A stretch of DNA of 64,000 bases from Rostrohypoxylon terebratum (taxonomy: Eukaryota > Ascomycota > Sordariomycetes > Xylariales > Hypoxylaceae): positions 1,364,001 to 1,428,000 of the forward strand of contig MU385855.1 in the NCBI GenBank assembly GCA_022497145.1, read 5' to 3'. Positions 56,941 to 64,000 of this stretch are shown here, piece after piece (position 1 is the first letter of the stretch; every line of letters begins with the position of its first letter). The translations under genes were made by a program, and so were the position numbers. Below the pieces are notes generated by a model. The model worked only from the letters and a program-made list of their open reading frames with translations. It had not been told where the DNA came from and did no database searches.

Positions 56941-58978
56941 ATGAGGCTGCATCCCTGGCCGGCCGTCGCGGCCCTAAGTTTGGCCATCGTCGATGCTTCG
57001 ACGTTAACGCCCCCTGTATTACCATTGATAGTACGAAATCCATATTTGAGCTTCTGGTTCGCCCACTCGCGAGATGCCCCGTGGGAGAACTGGCCGATGT
57101 TTTGGACCGGCAGCACCGTTGGATTTGCCATAATGGCCGCTGTTCCTGACAACAAGACTGTCTACCCTCTCTTAGGTCGCTCACAGGACTTCCTGAGAGA
57201 GTCTCCTAGGTTAGTAGGTCGCTTCCAATGCTGATTCTAGCTCTTTTTGGATTGATATTATATTAGTTACAAAGTCTCATTCCCTCAATATGATGGTGCT
57301 ACATTTGACGCCTCCACCACGAACCTGACATACACTCTCCCCGACTCCGACATAAGAATCATCCTCTCATTCTTATCTCCTATTACGCCAACCTCGACAC
57401 TAAGACAGTCCCTACCGGCAGGATACTTAACATGTATCGTCGAAGGATCGACAGACGTTAGTCTCTATGTCGATGTAAATGGAGAATGGGTTAGCGGCAA
57501 CCGTGATAATAAAATTGAGTGGGCGCTTTCTAGGACTGAGAAGGGTAATACCGTGAGAACCCCTATCAAGACGTGGAGCATCAAGCGGCGAAACGAAGAA
57601 AATCTAACTGAGTTTTTCGACCATGCCGAATGGGGAACCGTTCATATCACTGCCCCGGCCGATGTTGAGCACCAGTCAGGTGAATCAAATTATATACGGC
57701 GTCATTTTGCCGAACACGGATCCTTGAGGAACAAAGTCGATGATTCCTATCGAGGAATTTTTGAAGAGGAACCTATCTTCGCCTTCTCCAAGACCTTTAA
57801 GCTAAGTGAGAAGCCGAAAAGGTCGTTTGGGATTACTAGGGACAGTGTCATCCTTACCTTTGCCTTGACCCAGGACCCAGTTGTTCAGTTCGCTTCAGCC
57901 AAAGGCTTGAAGCCGATGCAACCCTTTTGGGCTTCCCATTTTGCCACCACTCATGATATGTTACAGTATCATTACGACGACTATGACACGGCCGTATACC
58001 TTGCCAGTGATTACGCCGAACAGCTTGCCAAGGATGCTTATGCTTCAGGCTCTCAGGATTACCAAGATATCGCGGCTTTGTCAGCTCGTCAAGTGTTAGG
58101 GGCAACGCAGTTTTCAGGAACCAAAGACAACCCTATTATCTTCCTAAAGGAAATTTCATCAAACGGTAACTTCCAGACTGTCGATGTCATTTTCCCAGCA
58201 TTTCCATTTTTTTTATATACGAACCCGCAATGGTTGGCTTACTTGTTGGAACCTCTACTCGAGCATCAGCTAAGCGGTCAATACCCCAATAATTACAGCA
58301 TGCACGATCTTGGCACCCACTTCCCAAATGCCACCGGACATAAAGATGGTCTCGACGAGTATATGCCTGTTGAGGAATGTGGCGACATGTTGATCATGGG
58401 CCTCGCACTAGTCAATGCTCTGAGGGGCAACACGCAGCCCGCATTTGCTCGAACGGCACCCCAAGAAGCTTTGCCTCTAAGCTTGGAATCGTCAAAGCGT
58501 CCTGTTCTTGTCGACCCCTACGGGATGGATCGTACCTGGGAAGATATGGGCACTACTGGCGAAAGTGCAGCAACTAAATGGGTAAACCGCTCGTACAAGC
58601 TGTGGAAGCAGTGGACAGGCTATCTCATCCGAGAGTCACTTATCCCAGCGAATCAACTATGCACCGATGATTTTGCTGGCTGGCTGGCTAATCAAACGAA
58701 CTTGGCCCTCAAAGGTATAATTGGTATTAAGGCCATGAGTGAAATTGCTATTGTCGCTGGCAAGGAGACCGAGTCTAGGCGGTATAGCGATATAGCCGAC
58801 GAATACATTGATAAGTGGCAGGACTTCGGGCTATCCAGAGACAAAACGCATGCAAAATTAGCATATACCTGGTACGGATCATGGACAACTCTTTACAACA
58901 TCTTTGCAGACGCATTGCTTTGCTTCCACTTGCCTGCAAATACGTCATCGCTGGGATCGAGCGGAATCTGGAGCTTAG

Positions 58979-59013
<35 letters not shown>

Positions 59014-59545
59014 CCAATAGCCAACGGGGCTAAGATAGCTACAAAATCGACGTTTATCCCGGACAAGATCTACCAGATGCAGAGTGACTGGTACCATGCA
59101 GTTCTGCAGAGGTACGGTTTGCCATTAGACAGCCGTCATTTGTACACGAAAAGTGATTGGGAGTTCTTCGCGGCTGCGGTCACAAGCAAAAAAGTACGGA
59201 CTGAAATCCTACAAAATGTCGCGGCGTGGGTCAACGAAACGGCGACTGGTACGTACAGATTCTTCCAAGTTTACTTCGTTGTCGTATCTAATGAGAAGCA
59301 CGCTAGACCGACCTCTGACGGACCTCTACGAAACGGAAGGCGAAGGCGGGTTCCCCGGTCCCAACTTTATGGCCCGTCCGGTGGTTGGAGGTCATTTTGC
59401 ATTTCTTGCATTGGAGAGAGCCTGTGGTGGGAGAGCAATGGAAGGGTTGAGGTTTTTGGATGAAGCAGATCCTGTGAATATCAACGTTGAGAAGGCGCTG
59501 AAGATGGACATGTTAGAGAACCGAGCTGAGATAGGAGAGTTGTAA
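56941..59545 (+). CDS. gtaA: Secreted glutaminase GtaA-type (DUF5127/DUF4965/DUF1793 family)
   Basis: Exons 56941-57209, 57267-59252 and 59299-59545 (2502 nt, 833 aa). A signal peptide (MRLHPWPAVAALSLAIVDAS) is followed by the family opening PPVLPLIVRNPYLSFW. Conserved stretches include the WSIKRRNEENLTEFFDHAEWG region, SDYAEQLAKDAYASGSQDY, the DLGTHFPNATGH site and the EECGDML motif typical of the GtaA alpha-helical domain, then GGFPGPNFMARPVVGGHFA near the end. The third exon is needed for this ending: its donor must be GTACAG and the intron is only 46 bp. A run of 11 Gln (CAA, 58981-59013) sits in a loop and is not typical. Family members hydrolyse extracellular glutamine; some relatives have unknown activity. 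N-glycosylation sites are frequent. Confidence 0.84.
58981..59013 (+). repeat. In-frame CAA repeat coding poly-Gln
   Basis: Eleven CAA codons inside the GtaA-type gene. The pure CAA composition shows recent expansion by slippage, not conserved sequence. Confidence 0.9.
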
Positions 59546-59954
59546 TGACTTCCTAGACAGATTCTCATGTTCCTATGTAGGGCTATTTCTATCGCTGGTT
59601 TAATCTCGACCGTGAATCGTCAAGTTGCTTATATAGGTACTTTTGAAATAAGCGTATACGGCTAATGACGCTTCCCGGCTTCGAAAATTTGCGAGAAATC
59701 ATTGGCTTGTACCCACCTAGGTACCTACTAGGTATAATCATTGATATATACCTATATACTGCCTACTACTACTAGGTAGGTAATAGGTAACTGGCATGCG
59801 GTAGGTAGCTTAGTAGTCCCAATTTTTAAACACAAATCAGGTACCTTCGTACTGTCTACGTACATACGTACATACCCAGTACATACCTAGGCACATACTA
59901 CTACTTATGTACTTATTAGGTAGGTAGTAGGTAGTAGGTCCAGGTGCCTGTGTA
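59546..59954. other. Intergenic, GtaA 3' flank
   Basis: About 400 bp of 3' flank with a CCTAGG/GGTACC palindrome at ~59714 and TACATACGTACATAC repeats near 59860. No gene. Confidence 0.5.
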
Positions 59955-59962
59955 TTTATCTA

Positions 59963-60654
59963 GAGAATTACTATTTCAATAGTGATGCATATCAATAGTG
60001 TGGCTCGAACTAAAAGGCGCGGTCTTTGATTGGTTGAAAGGCTTATCGATAAACTAGTGCTTGCAGCCACAGTACCTCAATCCACATATAAATTCAGCTG
60101 TAGCTTCATGTACCCCTCCTCCACACCTTAAACCTTTTCTACTCCACACTCCATTATGTACTCAGCAACTTTCAATCTACGATAACTTCCCCAATAAGCC
60201 CTTTAAAGCCTTTAAACTTTATAATCCGGTCAATTACGTCATTGTGAACCTGTTAGTCCTGGTTGCATCACTATCGGGTTCTTAGAGAAAGAGTTACGTA
60301 AGTGGGAATCTCAATGAGTACCAAACGCTGAATTCCTTGGTAGATCACGTGCCTCTCAAATTGATTACCGACTTTCCGGCCCGATAGAAGTAGCGATAAC
60401 TTCCTTTCAAATGCATGCAACGCTTTATAATTTAGATATATTAATCTGGGAATCGAGATCTATAATATAAGCCAGGTTACGAGTTTTTGCGACATATATA
60501 TCAAAAGTTATTTAAGTTGAAAGTGATGGGAGATGTCGAGCGTTGGTTTGGTGGGGGCGGTTTTATCGATATGATTTCGACCAATCAGAGACCGCGCTCT
60601 CGGTTCAAGCCACACTATTGATATGCACCACTATTGAAATACATAGTAATTCTC
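59963..60654. mobile_element. hAT-like MITE with ~90-bp TIRs and 8-bp target duplication
   Basis: Long inverted repeats at about 59963-60053 and 60562-60654 both start GAGAATTACTA and share CATATCAATAGTGTGGCT and a GCGCGGTC core. They differ by a 4-bp and some 1-bp gaps plus mostly transitions. Perfect 8-bp direct repeats TTTATCTA flank the element (59955-59962 and 60655-60662). Eight-bp duplications are the mark of hAT-type insertion. The interior (~500 bp) has no transposase; a 74-codon frame inside is not meaningful. The CAATAGTG unit occurs twice near each end. It would depend on a transposase elsewhere in the genome. Confidence 0.83.
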
Positions 60655-60667
60655 TTTATCTATACGT

Positions 60668-60771
60668 TTATATTCTTATATTCTTATATTCTTATATTCT
60701 TATATTCTTATATTCTTATATTCTTATATTCTTATATTCTTATATTCTTATATTCTTATATTCTTATATTC
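60668..60771. repeat. 8-bp satellite (TTATATTC x13) running into gap
   Basis: Thirteen perfect copies of an 8-bp unit directly follow the hAT-like element and run into the assembly gap. The true array is longer, since sequence right after the gap begins with a TCTTATA piece of the same unit. Confidence 0.92.
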
Positions 60772-60869
60772 NNNNNNNNNNNNNNNNNNNNNNNNNNNNN
60801 NNNNNNNNNNNNNNNNNNNNNNNNNNNNNNNNNNNNNNNNNNNNNNNNNNNNNNNNNNNNNNNNNNNNN
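60772..60869. other. Assembly gap (98 N)
   Basis: Unknown bases. The gap falls inside the 8-bp satellite, so its size is probably an estimate or a fixed filler. Confidence 0.98.
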
Positions 60870-61664
60870 TCTTATACAGAGTTCCCACTGTGTTTTCGAG
60901 CTCCTACCACCTATGTTAGTAGTAGAAGCTAGGCAGGCACGCCGTACCCACTGTACCTACCGTACGGTAACCCATCCGCAGCTGAACAATTTTGCCTCCC
61001 CACTTTTTGACCACCCTTTGGCACTTTCCCGTTCACCTTTTACTCATTCCATTATTTTTTTTCCTTCTCCCCTTTCTCTAGAGTCTGAAAACACGGCGCG
61101 CACTTCTTTTTTTTTCTTCTCTCCCTCTTTACAACTTGCCTGATCACCACCATAGCCTCGCCATCCTTTCTAGAAAACAGGTGTTCACATTTGTGACAGA
61201 CTGACAAGTTTTCCAGCATAACACTACATAATACGTACGCGATTCTTCATTCGCGTGTGCACTATCACACCAGAGCCTGCATCAATCCAGGCTACAATTG
61301 CCATTCTGGTTACGATTGGCGTGTTTAGGTGCATCAAAGTAGCAGGTGAGCAAGAATCTGGCGCCTCTTCTTTTCTTTTTCTATTACTCGATGCAACCAT
61401 AAAGGCCTCTCTCGCGCTACACCAACAACCATTCATCATCATCCTTCCTCCATTTTTTCCCACTCTCATTCTTCATCTCCATCTCCATTCCATCTATTGC
61501 GTCTACGCCTTGGCTTTGTTCCTTTTATTGGCGCGACAAACTTCTTGCATGATCCTTGATATCCCTCCCTACAAGGCACGCGTCTACATCTGTGGCTTTT
61601 TGAGTCCCTTATCGCGCCACGAGTTCTTACTTACCACGTTCCCAGCCTCCGAGCCTCGCTAGTC
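60870..61664 (+). promoter_or_regulatory. Promoter and long pyrimidine-rich leader of Tra2-like gene
   Basis: 800 bp rich in C and T runs (for example 61040-61140 and 61370-61500), as is common before highly expressed fungal genes. The 135-codon frame at 61255-61662 starts at GTG, is hydrophobic low-complexity and ends three bases before the ATG, so I treat it as leader. A leader intron is possible. Confidence 0.45.
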
Positions 61665-62874
61665 ATGGCCACCACTGCAATGGACTACGAGACTGCCAAC
61701 GGCGATCGTTTTGATGGTATGTCAAATTTTGCATGGTGTCTTATATCTTCTACATACAAGAGGAGACACAGTACTAATACACTTCGGCTTTTAGACGAAG
61801 GCCCCCGTTACGAGCGCGATCAACGAAGCGCTTCTCCTCGTGCCTCTCGCGATGACGGTATTGATACCCGCCGTCGCTCTGCCTCCCCGGCCGCCAATCA
61901 GGATCGGTAAGTTTTCAACCATTTTCGAAAGAACCCTTGTATCGGGTGCCCTTGCCTAGTTGGATTTGCATGAGCAGGCTTTGTTAACTTGTGGCCAATA
62001 GTGCTCCTAAGGAGGAGAACGGTAACAGAGATGAAGACGGTTCAGTCAACCCAGGATCCAATCTATTCGTAACTGGAATTCATCCTCGATTGACCGAACC
62101 CGAGGTCACTCGTCTTTTCGAGAAGTACGGCGAGGTTGAGAAATGTCAGATTATGAAGGATCCTCATACTAAGGAGAGTCGTGGTTTCGGGTTCGTCAAG
62201 ATGGTCACATCTGAACAAGCCGATGCGGCTAAGGATGGACTTCAGGGAGAAAAGATTGAGGGCCGAATTCTTAGCATTGAGAAAGCCCGCCGAGCTCGTC
62301 CCCGAACTCCTACCCCTGGCAAGTACTTTGGTCCCCCAAAACGAGGTTAGTACATATCAATCCGGAATGTCTTCTTCTCTTATCTAACAATGACTCAGAG
62401 GGCCGTCCTCGTTACGACGATCGACGTCGTGGAGGTGGCTACGGCACCTATAGCGGCCGTGATGACCCTTACCGTTACCGAAACCACGATCGACCTCGTT
62501 ACGAGGACCGTGGAGAGCGTGGTTACCGCGAAGATCGCGGTTATGATCGCAGTTACCGCGATAGTCGAGGGGGTGGATACGGCGGGCGTGAGGAGCGAGG
62601 TTACGACCGTAACTATGAACGTAGCTACGGACGAGACGATCGACGTGAACATGATGATGGTTACGGACGAATCGATCGATATGCCGGTGGCCGCGAGGAG
62701 CGAGATCGGTACGGTCCTCGGGGAGGAGAGGACAGACGTGCCCCAGGCTATGACCGCGAGCGTTATGATCGTCCCGACAGGGATGCCGCCCGAACCCGTG
62801 ACCCGGCTCCGTCTGGTTACGGCGAAACCGCTGCTCGACCCGACAACCGCGAGACATACGGAGGTGCGCCTTAA
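61665..62874 (+). CDS. Tra2-like RNA-binding protein (RRM plus Arg/Gly/Tyr-rich tail)
   Basis: Exons 61665-61716, 61795-61906, 62002-62345 and 62399-62874 (984 nt, 327 aa). The N-terminus has RS-type pieces (RSASPRASRDD, RRRSASPAANQDR). One RRM spans ~75-150 with RNP2 LFVTGI and RNP1 RGFGFVKM, followed by a linker RARPRTPTPGKYFGPPKRE that resembles the Tra2 linker. The last ~155 residues are made of repeating Arg/Asp/Tyr/Gly (RGYREDRGYDRSYRDSRG type). Tra2 proteins bind exonic enhancers and help splice-site choice in the nucleus. Other SR-like RRM proteins of fungi are an alternative. Introns are 78, 95 and 53 bp. Confidence 0.88.
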
Positions 62875-64000
62875 TTACCGACATCAACATACCGACATAT
62901 CCAGCCTGCCGCTGCTAATGCGTCATCCAGGAAACGATGCCTATGTGCGCTGAAGGCCACCGACTCAACATTTTAGTCTCCAGAGGTTGGATCTTCGACG
63001 ACAGCATTGGGCTCTCCTTCGTTTAGCCATTTCTCTTCGGGCATGCAAGTTCGGCGGATACCACAAAAGATGTGACACATGGAGTTTAATACGGCAGGTA
63101 AAAGGGAAGGAAAAGGCATTCTAACACATGTTTTCTCTTTTTCTTTGCTTTTTTTTCTATTTCCTTTTTTTTCCCTGTTCCCCTCCCTCTTTCTCGTATC
63201 TGATCCTTCAAACAGGGTTCGACAGATTCAGGCAGAAGGATGCTATCATTGTGATTACGCCATGGCGGGCGGGTATCTTCGGCAAGGGGGTTTTCATTTG
63301 CAGACAACCTTCGACCACGTTTGAGGATGATGGCATGGACAGAACTCCCTCCCCTTTTACCTAGTCAACACTACCCGTTTGGATCAGCAAAAACGTCTAC
63401 GGCGTGGACGTGGACAACAACACCACCCTTTCCCCCTTTCAACCTGATGCTTGTACTATTATTTTTCACTTCCGAGGTTTCTCTTCGCGCTTGACGAGCT
63501 TGACGACTGTGCAACATCTTTCAGCATTTGCCGGGCGGATATTCGAGACAGCTCTGCAATGGTGGTCCCGCAGAATGCAACAAATAATTGATCGCAAATT
63601 CCCTAAAGGTGCAACCTTGAGTCGAATCGACTAATGTTCCGTAAATCCCATGAAATTGGCCTCTTATCCATAAGTCGCTGCACCCAGCAAGATCCATTTA
63701 ACGCCACGCGACGCGATTTTAATGTACCTAATAAGCTCCCGACAGATGTAAACGGGAGCATCTCCTCTTCCGCCTCGGCGCGATGCTCCTTTTTTTGCTT
63801 CGCACAAATTCTTAATCTATGAACGCCTATCGCAGCTATCTCGTGCGCTGCACCCTACCAAGCCATTGACAAACTGTCCATGTCATTGATATAACGTGCT
63901 ACCGAGCAGACTCAAGGTAAATCCTCCCTGTTTTAGTATCATCCACTAACTACCACTCTGTTTCAGTGCTTATGGGTAGGATTTTCCTCCATTGGAATGC
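62875..64000 (+). other. 3' flank of Tra2-like gene and likely start of a further gene
   Basis: 3' UTR followed by ~1 kb without a supported frame. At 63918-63966 there is a 49-bp intron-like block with a GTAAAT donor, a CACTAAC branch site and a TTTCAG end. Shortly after is an ATG at 63972 near the window end. This could be a 5' leader intron of a gene that continues beyond the window. A C/T run lies at 63127-63190. Low confidence. Confidence 0.35.

Noticed and set aside
60061..60285. 74-codon frame inside the hAT-like element
   Set aside because: It starts at a non-ATG codon, is low in complexity and lies wholly within a non-autonomous element.
61255..61662. 135-codon hydrophobic frame before the Tra2-like gene
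   Set aside because: GTG start, pyrimidine-run composition, ends right before the main ATG; treated as 5' leader.
62384..62953. Long frames on both strands over the last exon of the Tra2-like gene
   Set aside because: They are shadows of the repetitive Arg/Tyr/Gly codons of the real exon.
1..64000. tRNA, rRNA, CRISPR array or biosynthetic cluster
   Set aside because: No tRNA B-box with matching arms, no spaced direct repeats of CRISPR type, and no PKS, NRPS or terpene synthase genes were seen; the genome is eukaryotic.

Overview
This window looks like nuclear DNA from a filamentous ascomycete (Pezizomycotina, most likely a Sordariomycete). Most genes have short GT-AG introns of about 45-150 bp, intergenic spaces are AT-leaning, small transposon relics show transition-biased differences of the kind left by RIP, and the proteins are fungal types (RGS-LOV photoreceptor, Tlg2 SNARE, GtaA-type glutaminase, TFIIE-alpha, Smc1, Cdh1). 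I find 21 protein genes, no tRNA or rRNA that I can support, and one assembly gap (98 N at 60772-60869).

Layout. 1-3827 has no recognisable gene. Then follow, on the minus strand, a Mn-type cation diffusion facilitator, a GH47 alpha-1,2-mannosidase and calmodulin (seven exons, the first only the ATG). On the plus strand comes the t-SNARE Tlg2, convergent with a large mitochondrial PPR-like protein. A TIR element with a solo LTR inside it (17662-18431) lies next to a tiny four-exon gene for a cytochrome c oxidase VIIa-type subunit (70 aa), which converges on clathrin light chain. Next are an Rtt103-like CID protein and a mitochondrial Mdl1-type ABC exporter, a second TIR element (27149-27541), an alpha/beta hydrolase of monoglyceride-lipase type, a family X DNA polymerase, TFIIE-alpha, cohesin Smc1, glycerophosphocholine acyltransferase Gpc1, APC/C activator Cdh1, an RGS-LOV blue-light receptor, an unrecognised fungal protein, the NatB catalytic subunit Naa20, a short-chain dehydrogenase, a secreted GtaA-type glutaminase with a poly-Gln run, a third TIR element with 8-bp target duplications (59963-60654) abutting an 8-bp satellite and the gap, and a Tra2-like RRM/RGG protein.

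The genes are mostly housekeeping and do not form a biosynthetic cluster. They cover secretion and trafficking (mannosidase, Tlg2, clathrin light chain), mitochondria (PPR, Cox7-like, Mdl1), chromosome and cell-cycle work (Smc1, Cdh1, Pol4), transcription and RNA (TFIIE-alpha, Rtt103, Tra2), and signalling (calmodulin, RGS-LOV). The RGS-LOV gene is the most unusual: it joins a G-alpha regulatory domain to a flavin photosensor that keeps the reactive cysteine. The accessory layer consists of three non-coding TIR elements, one solo LTR, many microsatellites, and a recurrent palindromic CCTAGG-type motif between genes.

Exon coordinates were worked out by eye from splice signals and reading phase. 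For every multi-exon model the exon lengths sum to a multiple of three. UTRs and transcription starts are not resolved.
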